Made by a program: the position numbers and the translations under genes. The notes under the pieces were generated by a model, which was given only the letters and a program-made list of their open reading frames with translations, was not told the origin of the DNA and searched no databases. Below are positions 16,381-25,480 of a stretch of DNA of 44,801 bases, piece after piece. The stretch spans positions 1 to 44,801 of the forward strand of contig CAMWKH010000027.1 of NCBI GenBank assembly GCA_947174805.1, given 5' to 3'. Positions within the stretch are counted from its first letter, which is position 1. Each line of letters opens with the position of its first letter. The DNA comes from an uncultured Roseburia sp. (GTDB lineage: Bacteria; Bacillota; Clostridia; Lachnospirales; Lachnospiraceae).

Positions 16381-16485
16381 ATCTCTTTCTCCCCTTACTC
16401 TTTCTTATGTATTATTTTGTAATATTTGAACCTCCGTCACTTGTGCCGGAAGTTACATGCGCTGTAATCCTTTAATCCAACCATT

Positions 16486-16514
16486 ATTTAACAACTTTCT
16501 TATTCATTTGTCAA
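16486..16514 (-). promoter_or_regulatory. Candidate promoter of the NhaD/ArsB-type permease
   Basis: TTGACA (16509-16514), 17 nt spacer and TTAAAT (16486-16491) on the minus strand. The predicted leader of about 100 nt contains a stem AACTTCCG/CGGAGGTT. This suggests the permease is transcribed separately from the upstream adaptor gene. Confidence 0.55.
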
Positions 16515-16524
16515 TAGTTCTTTT

Positions 16525-17979
16525 TTACTCCTCTTCCCTCACCCTGGTTCCTGTCTCAAATTCCTTGTCAACCCCTACAATCAAAAGCTCATCCTCCGTA
16601 AAACTTCCCCGGTCCAATGCCGCAAACTTCTCATCCTTATCCAAAACCTTTACTTTCCGTTTCTTTGCCACAAGCTCAGTGCCAAGAATAGTCTCCTGCT
16701 TTTCAATATAGTATACAAAATTCTCCTGGTTTTCCGTATACACAGCGGATAGGGGAACACATTCCGGATAAGAATCCGTCTTCCTCACCAGGGAGAAGGT
16801 TCCGTTTTCCCCAATCATACGGTCCTGGGAAGATATCTCCGCCGTCACTTTGTACCCCCCGTCCTCCCCCTCCTCTATAGCTAAAACCGGAATATCCGAA
16901 AGATATCTCCCGCCAAAAGAAATGGTCATTAAATCACCCGGCGCCACATACTTCTTTTCCTCCTTTAAAATATTACCTGTAAAATAAAGGGTGTCCCCCA
17001 AGGTGGAGAGCACCACAGCCCCCGTCTCCCCTGTCATGCCCCCTGGTTCCACCAAAACAGCGCTGACGCAGGCCCTCTCGGGGGCAGTGACAACCCCCTC
17101 CTTATCCAGATATTCCTTATATATCCCCTGCTCCTCCTTAATATCCGAGATTAACTGGCGAAGTTCCACCTCTGCGGCCTCCTCCACCCGAAGGGGTTCT
17201 TTTGCATCCTCTAAGGCACGGCCTGCTGCCAGAATCTTTTCCCCCTGCTCCCTTTTTGCGCCGGAAAGTTCCGCCTCCCTCTGCGCCAGGGCATCGCTAA
17301 GGCCCTGCTTTTCTTCCTCATACCGGCTATTAAGGCTGCTTTCAAACTGGGCTGCGTAATCCTCAAAAGCACATTTCTCCTCATCCGAGGCATCCTTCTT
17401 CTCTGCCTCCTCCTTAAGCTTTTGATAAGTTTCGTCCCTCTCTTTCTCCTTCTCCTTATAATCTTTAAAAGAAGGGAAAGCATTTAAGGCGTCTTTTGCC
17501 CTTTGGTATGCCCCCTGGGCAGTATTCACAGCATCCCCTCCGCTGCTGTTCGCCTGGCCGTAATCTTCATTGGCACGGTCAATGGCCCTCTGACGGTTTT
17601 GTGCCTCCCTGGCAACCCCCGACTCATAGTCTTTCAGTCTGGTATCCGCCAACGCTAGTTCCTCCTGTTTTTTCTTGTAGAGCTTCTGAAGGCTTTCCAT
17701 ATCCAAGGTGAGAAGCATATCTCCCTCCTCCACCATCTGGCCCTTCCTCACATGAATGCCCGCCACCAAAAGTCCCGCCGGAAGCAAAAGAGGCTTCTCC
17801 TCCTTTGCCTCTAAGATTCCCTCTCCCTCAACCGTGTGGTCCAGTTCCCTCTCCACAATTTTTGCAGTTGCCACCCTTGGCATCTGCCTGGCATAAATCC
17901 CCCTGGAAATCATGCCGCACACAAACATAAGCACAAGAAACCATGCAAATCCTTTTAAAGCTTTTCCCTTCTGTTTCAT
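16525..17979 (-). CDS. HlyD-type membrane fusion (adaptor) protein
   Basis: Protein of 484 residues with one N-terminal membrane segment (about residues 9-27), then a lipoyl-half/hairpin/lipoyl-half layout. The first lipoyl half is near 55-95 (GLLVAGIHVRKGQMVEEGD), a long charged coiled coil runs from about 100 to 300, and the second half starts around residue 300 (CVSAVLVEPGG). It ends in beta-barrel domains. Such adaptors usually work with MacB-type exporters, but none is adjacent. Here it follows a sugar-type ABC importer by 60 nt with an AGGAGG ribosome site. Its partner is unknown. Confidence 0.85.
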   Translation of the reverse strand: MKQKGKALKGFAWFLVLMFVCGMISRGIYARQMPRVATAKIVERELDHTVEGEGILEAKEEKPLLLPAGLLVAGIHVRKGQMVEEGDMLLTLDMESLQKLYKKKQEELALADTRLKDYESGVAREAQNRQRAIDRANEDYGQANSSGGDAVNTAQGAYQRAKDALNAFPSFKDYKEKEKERDETYQKLKEEAEKKDASDEEKCAFEDYAAQFESSLNSRYEEEKQGLSDALAQREAELSGAKREQGEKILAAGRALEDAKEPLRVEEAAEVELRQLISDIKEEQGIYKEYLDKEGVVTAPERACVSAVLVEPGGMTGETGAVVLSTLGDTLYFTGNILKEEKKYVAPGDLMTISFGGRYLSDIPVLAIEEGEDGGYKVTAEISSQDRMIGENGTFSLVRKTDSYPECVPLSAVYTENQENFVYYIEKQETILGTELVAKKRKVKVLDKDEKFAALDRGSFTEDELLIVGVDKEFETGTRVREEE

Positions 17980-17993
17980 CCTATCCTCCTGTC

Positions 17994-18025
17994 ATAATGT
18001 AACGCCCCTCATGAAGATTCGGCGG
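17994..18025. repeat. Short intergenic repeat, copy B
   Basis: Second copy of the motif at 14939-14972, between the inner ABC permease gene and the ribosome site of the HlyD-type adaptor gene. One C is missing and the 6-7 nt centre differs. Confidence 0.5.
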
Positions 18026-18038
18026 AATTTGCCTCCCC

Positions 18039-18923
18039 CTACCCTTTCAGCCCGGACACAGCTATGCCCTGCTCCAAATAATCCTGTCCTGCAAAAAATA
18101 CAAACATGGCGGGCACCAGCATAATGAGGGAAGCCGCAAGCACCATCCCCGCCTGCTCCATACTGATTTGGGGAAGAAAAAGAGACAGAGGAAATTTTGC
18201 AGTCGTCTTTAAAAAGGTCATGGGCTGCTCTAACATATTCCAATATTCCAGGTATCCTAAAACCATGGCGGATAAAATTCCGCCGGAACCTAACGGCAAT
18301 CCCAAATGCATAAATACCTGCCAGTTATCTGCGCCGTCTATTTGGGCCGCCTCAATACATTCCTTCGGAATCGAGGCAAAGCCCTGGTACATGAGAAACA
18401 CAGGCAGAGTAGAACACATAGCCGGCAAAATTACCGCCATATGGGTATCCAAAATATCCATGGCATTAAGAATCAGATAGGATGGCAGCATCATCACCTG
18501 AAAAGGCATCAGCATTAAAATCACATACAGGGTAAATATCACCTTTTTCCCCGGAAAAGAAAACCGGGCGAATCCCCATGCCATAGGCGCAGCCAAAAAA
18601 AGCTGCCCTGCAAGGATGCACGCCGTAATTTTCATAGAGTTCCAGAACACCACATGAAACTGGGGCTTAAAAAGCAAGATATCCATCAAATGCTCCCCCG
18701 TGGGATATAAAGGCAGCAGATTCCAGTGAATCCTCCCTTCCCCTATCCCAAGAATAGGGGCAAGGCCATCCTTCAATTCTCCGGTACTTTTTACCACCCC
18801 GGTAAGCAGGAGGAGAATTGGAAAACACATAAGAAGCGCCGCCCCTAAAAGAATGATGTCCCCCAAATACCGCAGACAAATTTTTCTTATTTTTTTTCCT
18901 TTGATATATAAAAATTCTTTCAT
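18039..18923 (-). CDS. Sugar-type ABC transporter permease (MalG/CUT1-like)
   Basis: Protein of 294 residues with six membrane segments. The permease EAA loop is visible as ASIPKECIEAAQIDGADNWQ near residue 190, followed by LPLGSGG, typical of the MalG-like half of carbohydrate importers. A GAGGAG ribosome site precedes the ATG, 9 nt after the partner permease gene. Together with 18933-19784 and the binding protein 19744-22059 it forms an importer whose ATPase gene is absent, so a shared ATPase elsewhere is likely. The substrate is not identifiable. Confidence 0.88.
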   Translation of the reverse strand: MKEFLYIKGKKIRKICLRYLGDIILLGAALLMCFPILLLLTGVVKSTGELKDGLAPILGIGEGRIHWNLLPLYPTGEHLMDILLFKPQFHVVFWNSMKITACILAGQLFLAAPMAWGFARFSFPGKKVIFTLYVILMLMPFQVMMLPSYLILNAMDILDTHMAVILPAMCSTLPVFLMYQGFASIPKECIEAAQIDGADNWQVFMHLGLPLGSGGILSAMVLGYLEYWNMLEQPMTFLKTTAKFPLSLFLPQISMEQAGMVLAASLIMLVPAMFVFFAGQDYLEQGIAVSGLKG

Positions 18924-18932
18924 GCCGCTCCT

Positions 18933-19784
18933 CTATTCCGGTTTATCCCACATACGCTGCAAAAGCAAAGTTACAAACACAAATACCACTGCCATGGTCA
19001 CTCCCCCTGCAGAAATTTTCCCCAGCTCCAGATTGATAAACCAGTTGTTAAAGAGATGCTGGAGAAGATACATCGTCTTTGGGGGATAGGAGCCCGCCAC
19101 CAGGTAGGCCTCCCGAAACACTTTAAAGGAGTTTAAAAAAGACACAATGGTAATGGTGTAAAATGCAGGTTTTAATGATGGCAGCACCATAAAATGAATG
19201 CTCTGTATGCCGTTGCTGCCGTCCACCTTTGCCGCCTCTAACATTTCTTTTGGTATGGCTGCCATGGCCGCAAGCCAAAGCACCATAGTGTATCCCATAT
19301 TTTTCCAGATATAGCTGATAACCAGGACAAAAAATGCCGCCTCTCCCCCCAGCCAGTCCACAGGCTTTAGGGAAAATAACCCCAAAAACATATTTAAAAA
19401 TCCCTCTTTAAAAAATATCAATTTCCACACAAACACCACCACGGCGGTAGGCACTGCCATGGGCAGAAGAAGAGCGGATTTTAAAAACTTCATCCATCTG
19501 CTTTGAAAGAGTCCTAAGGCAAGGGCCAGAGATAAAACCAGAAGCAGGGGAATACACACCCCCACAAACTTTACCGTATTTTTTACCGCCAGCCGGTAGG
19601 CCTCGTTCTCCCACAGATTTGCGTAATTTACCACAGAAAAAAAATTCTTTTTCTCATCCCACAAGGAGCGCCGCAGCACTTCCAGAAACGGAAGCACTGC
19701 GAACACAAAAGTACCCGTAAGGCTTGGGACCATAAATGTCCATTTACTCTGCAAAATACAATTCCATTTTCTGCCCGATTTCAT
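18933..19784 (-). CDS. Sugar-type ABC transporter permease (MalF/CUT1-like)
   Basis: Protein of 283 residues with about six membrane segments. The EAA loop AAIPKEMLEAAKVDGSNGIQ near residue 185 is typical of MalF-like permeases. The start at 19784 is chosen because AGGAGG lies six nt upstream; it overlaps the end of the binding-protein gene by 41 nt, indicating tight coupling. It forms the channel with the neighbouring permease in the cytoplasmic membrane. Confidence 0.88.
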   Translation of the reverse strand: MKSGRKWNCILQSKWTFMVPSLTGTFVFAVLPFLEVLRRSLWDEKKNFFSVVNYANLWENEAYRLAVKNTVKFVGVCIPLLLVLSLALALGLFQSRWMKFLKSALLLPMAVPTAVVVFVWKLIFFKEGFLNMFLGLFSLKPVDWLGGEAAFFVLVISYIWKNMGYTMVLWLAAMAAIPKEMLEAAKVDGSNGIQSIHFMVLPSLKPAFYTITIVSFLNSFKVFREAYLVAGSYPPKTMYLLQHLFNNWFINLELGKISAGGVTMAVVFVFVTLLLQRMWDKPE

Positions 19785-22059
19785 CTGCGCCCTCCTGGGG
19801 ACTCATCTCCCCTGTCAAAACCTTCTCCCCGGCATCGGCTACGGCATCTTTTAAAATGCTTTCCACGTCCCCGGGACAGCTTAAGGTTCCAACCAGGTTT
19901 TTTAAGCTTTCAACTTCCTCTTTCGTGGGCCAGGAGATACTAAAGCTTACTATTTCTCCCCCCTCGCTTGAGGCTGAGAATCCTTCATTTTTTTCACCGC
20001 CGCTGGGGCCTGCAAAAAATTCGTCAAAGGCTTTCTCATTTACCGGATACCCGTCATTCAAATCATTTTTTAACACATCTTCGCTGAAAAGTGCAGTTAA
20101 AAATTCCAAAGCGGTTTCCTCGTTTTTTGTCCCTGCATTGATTCCCAAAATTCCCTTGGGACAAAATACCTTTTCCGACTGCCCCGGCATCAGGGTATAC
20201 TCCACTCCCTGGGCCTGTTTCATCAGAGAAACCAGCATTTTTACCCCATCAGCGCTGCTTAAGTTACCCACAATAAAACTTGCCTCTTTTCCCATAATAT
20301 TAAATGCCGCCGCCACATTCAGGTTGGAATTATACTCTGCATAGCTCATTCCAAAATCCACGGTTTCTATATACTGCGCCCTCATCTGCTCCTGTTCCGG
20401 GGTAATATTGGCATGTTCCGCCTCATATATCCTCAATGCCTGGGTAAGATAGGATTCCACCGCCCCTTTGTCAAATTTCCCATCCTTCATCCAGGCAGGG
20501 GCGCTGCCGTTTTGTAAAATGGCCAGAAGTTCTTCCGGGGTATAAGTGCCAAGAATGGTCTTCTGCGCCGGCTTCTTCTCCCTCTCGGACACCACGGCAT
20601 CCGCCAGATCCTCTAAAGTTTTCATATCCCCCAAAACATCTTTGGTTCCTGCCGCCACGGGAATGGTAAAACGGGTGGGCAGTGCATATAATCCCTCCTC
20701 ACTGTCATAGGCGTGGAGAATATTTTTAAAATAGGAGCCTTCCCCTTCCAGTTTCTCTGCAAACTCCTTTAAATCTTTTAGCTGCCCTTTCTCTATGTAA
20801 GCGTCCCTGGGCATCCCGTCTAAGACAATAATATCCGGCCCTTCCCCGGAGAGAAGGCTGGCATTTAAATTGCGGATGGCATCCTCCGCCACCATACTGG
20901 CCTCATCCATTAAACCGATTTCCTGTTTTACAAAAACATCCGGGTGGTTTTTCCGAAAAGTGCTTACCGCTTTGCTTATCGTGTCATTTTCCGTCAGGCT
21001 GTATATGGTAAGCTGCTGCTCCGGCACCGCCGGGGCATCTTTGTCATAGATATAGGAATCAATCTCCCCGTCACTGTATGCCACAAGGAAACCGCCGTCT
21101 TTCCCCTTTAAAAGACTAACCGCTTTTCTGGTGGGGTCTCCCATATTAGAGAGCTCTCCTGATAAAAGTTCATCCATAACGCTTCCCCCGGGGACATGGC
21201 CGTAAAGCCCGCTTCCTGAAGCTGTATAAATCTGTCCGTCAGCATCATCCACAAAAATGCCTATATTGTACACCGCAGCAATTTCTTTGGAATAAAAATC
21301 ATTTAACACAGAATCGGTTTCCAGTTTTTCACCTGTGGAAATCTTAAATAAACTTATCTCGTCCATATCTCCGCAGATAATATAGTCCCCGCTTGATGTA
21401 AAAACCGTTGACTGGCCTTTTATCTTCATCACACCGGTGAGTTCTCCCGTGTTTAAATCCGCCCGGTAAACCTGCCCGGTAAGATACACCAGATAAAGGT
21501 TTCCGTCCCCTCCAAATACGGCCTGCTCTAAAATATAGTCCTCCTGCTTGCTCTGGAGGGAAACTTCCCTTGACTGGCCCTGTGCGTCCATATACACATA
21601 CTGCTCCGCCACGTTTCCGTTCTCATCCACACCGCCGCTCCATAACACATAGGAAAAAAACAAACCTCCGTCCGGGGCCAATGCTATAGAAGTCACCTCC
21701 GCACTGTCCTGATTTATCACCTCTATCAGAGGAGAAATCTCCTTTGTCTCCCAGGTTTCCCCCTCGTCTTTTGACAGATGAAACACTCCGGACATTTTGT
21801 CAGCAATCCCAAGGCTTCCATCGGAAAGCCTCACCATACTTTCCAGATTTGTCAGTCCTTCCGGTATGGTTTTTGCACTTTCCATATAACGCCCTTTCGC
21901 TGTATTTTCTCCATAACTTTCCGTGTCCTCCCCGGATTCCCCCGGGCTTTCCCCAGGATTTCCACCGCAGCCTGAGAGGGCCAGCGCAAAAGCCATAGCG
22001 CAGGAAACCAACGAAACCTTCTTTCTTTTCCACCAATTTGTAACATTCCTTCTGTCCAT
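19744..22059 (-). CDS. Lipoprotein solute-binding protein with N-terminal propeller-like domain
   Basis: Protein of 771 residues. Residues 1-31 are a lipoprotein signal with lipobox LSGC. Residues about 60-340 look like a beta-propeller, with a BNR-type motif SKDEGETW near residue 95 and repeated GxLYxVYLTG-like strands. From about residue 350 to the end is a family 1 extracellular solute-binding protein (ITPEQEQM, SMAALL-free; typical GPDIIVLDG and YALPTRFTIPVA segments). Usual binding proteins have about 430 residues, so the N-terminal half is an addition. It lies first in an importer operon with two permeases. The propeller may contact substrate or cell wall; this is inference. Confidence 0.82.
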   Translation of the reverse strand: MDRRNVTNWWKRKKVSLVSCAMAFALALSGCGGNPGESPGESGEDTESYGENTAKGRYMESAKTIPEGLTNLESMVRLSDGSLGIADKMSGVFHLSKDEGETWETKEISPLIEVINQDSAEVTSIALAPDGGLFFSYVLWSGGVDENGNVAEQYVYMDAQGQSREVSLQSKQEDYILEQAVFGGDGNLYLVYLTGQVYRADLNTGELTGVMKIKGQSTVFTSSGDYIICGDMDEISLFKISTGEKLETDSVLNDFYSKEIAAVYNIGIFVDDADGQIYTASGSGLYGHVPGGSVMDELLSGELSNMGDPTRKAVSLLKGKDGGFLVAYSDGEIDSYIYDKDAPAVPEQQLTIYSLTENDTISKAVSTFRKNHPDVFVKQEIGLMDEASMVAEDAIRNLNASLLSGEGPDIIVLDGMPRDAYIEKGQLKDLKEFAEKLEGEGSYFKNILHAYDSEEGLYALPTRFTIPVAAGTKDVLGDMKTLEDLADAVVSEREKKPAQKTILGTYTPEELLAILQNGSAPAWMKDGKFDKGAVESYLTQALRIYEAEHANITPEQEQMRAQYIETVDFGMSYAEYNSNLNVAAAFNIMGKEASFIVGNLSSADGVKMLVSLMKQAQGVEYTLMPGQSEKVFCPKGILGINAGTKNEETALEFLTALFSEDVLKNDLNDGYPVNEKAFDEFFAGPSGGEKNEGFSASSEGGEIVSFSISWPTKEEVESLKNLVGTLSCPGDVESILKDAVADAGEKVLTGEMSPQEGADEIGQKMELYFAE

Positions 22060-22146
22060 ATCATTACCTCACATTCATTTTCTTTTCCATTAACATAGCA
22101 GAGATTTCTTTAAATTTTCTCTAATTTTTAAAGATTATTTCCAGAT

Positions 22147-22161
22147 AAGTGTGATACACTT
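22147..22161. promoter_or_regulatory. Palindrome in the divergent promoter region
   Basis: Perfect inverted repeat AAGTGT-GAT-ACACTT in the 129-nt gap between the importer operon (minus) and the response regulator gene (plus), 27 nt before the regulator start. It is a candidate operator for the adjacent OmpR-type regulator or another factor. Confidence 0.4.
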
Positions 22162-22188
22162 CTTATATCATAAAAAAAGGAGTATTCT

Positions 22189-22875
22189 ATGCGGATTTTA
22201 CTGATTGAAGATGATTGCAATTTAAAAATGACCTTGGCCTTCCAGTTAGAAAAAGAAGGTTTTACCGTTGATGCCTGCGGGAATGGGGAAGATGCCCTGT
22301 ACTATATGAATTCAAATACCCACGACTTAATTCTCTTAGACCGAATGCTGCCAAAAACAGACGGCATCACCCTCTTAAAAAAATTCAGGGAGGGCGGAAG
22401 CCAGACCCCGGTAATTATCCTTACCGCATTAGGAGAACTGGGGGATAAAGTCACAGGGCTTGACGCCGGGGCAGATGATTACCTGGTTAAGCCTTTTGAA
22501 TTTGAGGAACTTCTGGCCCGAATCCGCAGTATAAACAGACGTCCCAGGCAGTGGAATAAAGAGCCCTCCCTGTGTATCAAGGACATTGTCTACTCCTCTG
22601 CGGACAACCATCTTTCCGGTACTTTGGGAAGCTGTTCCCTGTCAAAAAAGGAAGGCATGCTCTTAGAGGTCTTTCTTTTAAACCCAAATCAGGTTCTCCC
22701 CAGAGACACCCTTTTATCCCGTGTCTGGGGAGTGGACGCAGAGGTGGAGGACGGAAATTTAGATAACTACATCCACTTTATCCGCCGCCGGTTAAATTGC
22801 GTAAGCCGCCAGGTTTGCATTCAGACTGTCCGCGGCGTTGGCTACCGTCTCGCAAGTAAGGATTCAGAAAACTAA
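22189..22875 (+). CDS. OmpR-family response regulator
   Basis: Protein of 228 residues. The receiver domain (1-120) has IEDD near the start, phosphoacceptor Asp in LILLDRMLP and the conserved Lys in YLVKPFEF. The C-terminal winged helix ends with the family-typical VRGVGYRL. AAAGGAG precedes the ATG. The kinase gene follows 18 nt later. Divergent placement from the ABC importer suggests it may control that operon, although no direct evidence is visible. Confidence 0.92.
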   Translation: MRILLIEDDCNLKMTLAFQLEKEGFTVDACGNGEDALYYMNSNTHDLILLDRMLPKTDGITLLKKFREGGSQTPVIILTALGELGDKVTGLDAGADDYLVKPFEFEELLARIRSINRRPRQWNKEPSLCIKDIVYSSADNHLSGTLGSCSLSKKEGMLLEVFLLNPNQVLPRDTLLSRVWGVDAEVEDGNLDNYIHFIRRRLNCVSRQVCIQTVRGVGYRLASKDSEN

Positions 22876-22893
22876 TCCTTAGGAGGAATCTTT

Positions 22894-24174
22894 ATGTACA
22901 AAAAACTGCACCGACGCCTTACCCTTATTTTTTCCGGAATTACAGCGGGCATTCTCATTACCATGTCACTTTTTTATCTCTATCTCTACGAGAAAGATGT
23001 GACGGAAAACAGCTTCCTCTCCTTTTCCCAGGAAGTCTCTTCCATTATTTTAAATTTACAGCAGCAGGAAAATTTTTCTTCCCTGTGGCAGGCATCCGTC
23101 TTTACCAACAGCTTATTTCTTCCGGCATTTTTTGACAGAGATGTGCTACTGCCCTCCTGCGCCCTGGTTTTAGACAAAGAGGAGAGAGAACTGGCAGAAG
23201 AAGCCTGCGCCTATGGATTTTCCCTCTATCCCTCCGTAAAAACATACAAAGGCCACACACCCTCCCACAAAGAATTTGTATACAAAACGGAAGGGAAACC
23301 GGATTTTTACGTCTCTGCCATAAATCTGCCCAAGAACTCCGGCAGCCTCACAGGGGTCATTCTCTATAACACCCTCCCCCTCCGCAGGCAGATTCTGCAC
23401 CAAAGACTGCGCTTTGCCATGCTGAATGTTTTAGGAATCTTTTGCCTGTGCCTGTTTTCCTGGTTTTACACGGGAAAACTTTTAGCCCCCATTCAGGCAT
23501 CCCATGAAAATCAAAATGCCTTTATCGCTGCGGCATCCCATGAGCTCCGCACCCCCCTGGCTGTGATTTTATCTGCGGTTTCCGCCACAAAAAAAGCTTC
23601 CCCTGGGGAGCGGGAAACATTCCTTGGCACCATAGAGACAGAATCCAGGCGCATGTCCCTTTTGGTAAACGACATGCTCACCCTCTCCCGTGCAGACAAC
23701 CACACATTCCTGCTGCATTCCGCACCGGCGGAACTTGACACCCTCCTTGTGGAAACCTGGGAAGCTTTCCGTCCCCTTGCCAGAGAACATCAAATGCATC
23801 TTGAAATACTCCTCCCGGAAAATTCGGTTTCCAAATGTCCCTGCGACCAAGACAGAATCCGTCAAGTTTTAGAAATTCTTATCTCCAACGCCTTAAGTTA
23901 CTGCAGCCAGGGTGGACGTATTTCCCTCACCCTGGAAGAGAAAACCTCCCGGTTTCTCTTAGGGGTGAGGGACACAGGAACAGGGATTCCAGACAAAGAC
24001 AAGCCTTATATTTTTGACCGCTTTTACAGAGGGGATGCCTCCCGTTCCGCAAAAGACCACTTCGGCCTTGGCCTATGCATTGCAAAGGAAATAATGGATG
24101 CCCACCTGGGAAAAATCTGGGTGGAAGACACCCCTGGCGGGGGCGCCTCCTTTTTTCTGGAACTAAAAAAATAG
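22894..24174 (+). CDS. Sensor histidine kinase
   Basis: Protein of 426 residues with a membrane segment near residues 12-32, an extracytoplasmic part of about 130 residues and a second membrane segment near 175-190. A HisKA domain (AAASHELRTPLAVIL) follows, then a HATPase domain with N-box (ISNALSYCS), DTGTGIPD, and FGLGLCIAKE. AGGAGG is placed before the ATG. It is the partner of the regulator just upstream. Ligand unknown. Confidence 0.92.
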   Translation: MYKKLHRRLTLIFSGITAGILITMSLFYLYLYEKDVTENSFLSFSQEVSSIILNLQQQENFSSLWQASVFTNSLFLPAFFDRDVLLPSCALVLDKEERELAEEACAYGFSLYPSVKTYKGHTPSHKEFVYKTEGKPDFYVSAINLPKNSGSLTGVILYNTLPLRRQILHQRLRFAMLNVLGIFCLCLFSWFYTGKLLAPIQASHENQNAFIAAASHELRTPLAVILSAVSATKKASPGERETFLGTIETESRRMSLLVNDMLTLSRADNHTFLLHSAPAELDTLLVETWEAFRPLAREHQMHLEILLPENSVSKCPCDQDRIRQVLEILISNALSYCSQGGRISLTLEEKTSRFLLGVRDTGTGIPDKDKPYIFDRFYRGDASRSAKDHFGLGLCIAKEIMDAHLGKIWVEDTPGGGASFFLELKK

Positions 24175-24209
24175 TACAAAAAATGCATAAAATTTGGTGC
24201 ATTACTCTC

Positions 24210-24238
24210 TTGCTAATTCCAGATGACTATGCTATAAT
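24210..24238 (+). promoter_or_regulatory. Strong sigma-A-type promoter of the hemerythrin gene
   Basis: TTGCTA (24210-24215), 17 nt spacer and perfect TATAAT (24233-24238), about 42 nt before the ATG at 24281. A GAGATGAGG ribosome site follows. Confidence 0.75.
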
Positions 24239-24280
24239 GCACACTTGAATATAATTACATGAGAGAGATGAGGTGGTTTC

Positions 24281-25096
24281 ATGCTACAGTTTACTGACGA
24301 CTGCCGTCTGGGCATTCCGGAAATCGACAGCGAACATGAACGGCTTTTTGCCCTGGTTAATAAAGGGTATGCCCTGCTGACTCAGGAAGAAAATATAAGG
24401 CCTGCGGCAAAAAATTTACTGAAACATCTTCGGGATTACGCCGATACCCATTTTATCCATGAAGAAGAATATATGAGAAAAATAGACGACCCGGAACTCT
24501 CCTCCCAAAAGCAGGAGCATGTGGATTTTACCAACCGGATGAACACCGTAGATTTTTCCAAACTCACAGACGACCAGCTTCGCCCAGTTCTGGAAAACCT
24601 TTTGGACTATCTGGCCCGCTGGCTCTTTGGACACGTTTTGGGCAGCGATATTTTAATCGGCAAATTTGAATCCCCCTTTACCTTTACCTCCAAGTACATG
24701 ACGGGAATCGATGAAATTGACGAGGAGCACCGCCAGTTATTTCGGATGGTAAAAGAGACCCAGGAAGTGATACAGGACAATCTTGTCTTTGACAAATACG
24801 ACCAGATTGTCTATGTGGTGAACCGTCTGAAAAGCTACACAAAAGAACATTTTAAACATGAGGAAGCTTACATGGAAAGAGTTGGATATCCCGGCCTTGA
24901 AAAGCAGAGAGAAGCCCACCAAGCTTTCTGTGACAAACTGGCAGAAATCCAGTTGGAGGATATGGATAACAACCAGCAGGAATATCTGGAAAACTTAATT
25001 GATTTTTTATTAAACTGGCTTTCCGTACATATTCTTCATATGGACAAGGAAATTGGAAATTATCTCTCCGACCTGACCCATGAGATAGATTTATAG
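24281..25096 (+). CDS. Tandem bacteriohemerythrin (two domains)
   Basis: Protein of 271 residues built of two hemerythrin domains, about 1-130 and 135-265. Each has the di-iron ligands: first EIDSEHERLF, HFIHEEEYM, QEHVDF and GHVLGSD; second EIDEEHRQLF, HFKHEEAYM, EAHQAF and HILHMD. Single-domain bacteriohemerythrins are about 130 residues. The domains bind oxygen and may scavenge or sense it, or store iron, in the cytosol of an anaerobe. It has its own promoter and a terminator shared with the convergent cupin gene, so it is monocistronic. Confidence 0.93.
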   Translation: MLQFTDDCRLGIPEIDSEHERLFALVNKGYALLTQEENIRPAAKNLLKHLRDYADTHFIHEEEYMRKIDDPELSSQKQEHVDFTNRMNTVDFSKLTDDQLRPVLENLLDYLARWLFGHVLGSDILIGKFESPFTFTSKYMTGIDEIDEEHRQLFRMVKETQEVIQDNLVFDKYDQIVYVVNRLKSYTKEHFKHEEAYMERVGYPGLEKQREAHQAFCDKLAEIQLEDMDNNQQEYLENLIDFLLNWLSVHILHMDKEIGNYLSDLTHEIDL

Positions 25097-25128
25097 AAAA
25101 AAAGAGGGAACACATCCCTCTTTTTTTT
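25097..25128. terminator. Bidirectional terminator between hemerythrin and cupin genes
   Basis: AAAGAGGGA, loop ACACA, TCCCTCTTT with T-runs on both strands. It directly follows the hemerythrin stop and overlaps the end of the convergent cupin gene. Confidence 0.9.
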
Positions 25129-25468
25129 ATACAAACTCTTCCCGCATGGGGGTAAAAAAATCCACTAAAATTCCTTTCTCAAGGCATACACAGCCATGTT
25201 CTGCGGACTCCCGCTTTAACAGCACGTCCCCTGTCTGAACCACTTTCTTTTCCCCCTCCACGGTAAATTCAAACTTTCCTGCCGCCACATAGGTAATCTG
25301 GGTGTGAGGGTGATGGTGCACCGCCCCCACGGCGCCTTTCTCAAAATGGTTTACCACACACATGGCCTCGTCGGCGTAAGCCATGATCCGGCGGCTTACC
25401 CCCTCCCCGCACTGTTCCAAATCCACATCATTTTCAAAATTCCAGATTCTGTTTTTCCTTGTTTTCAT
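25127..25468 (-). CDS. Small cupin-domain protein
   Basis: Protein of 113 residues comprising one cupin barrel. Metal-binding motif 1 is visible as VHHHPHTQITYVAAGKFEF around residue 50, and motif 2 follows near residue 80 (GDVLLKRESAEHGC). Relatives bind metals or sugars and act as small sugar-related enzymes or regulators. It is the last gene of an operon with an MFS carrier, a hybrid kinase and an EAL protein, so a link with the carrier's substrate is plausible but unproven. Confidence 0.88.
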   Translation of the reverse strand: MKTRKNRIWNFENDVDLEQCGEGVSRRIMAYADEAMCVVNHFEKGAVGAVHHHPHTQITYVAAGKFEFTVEGEKKVVQTGDVLLKRESAEHGCVCLEKGILVDFFTPMREEFV

Positions 25469-25480
25469 AGTAAAACCTCC

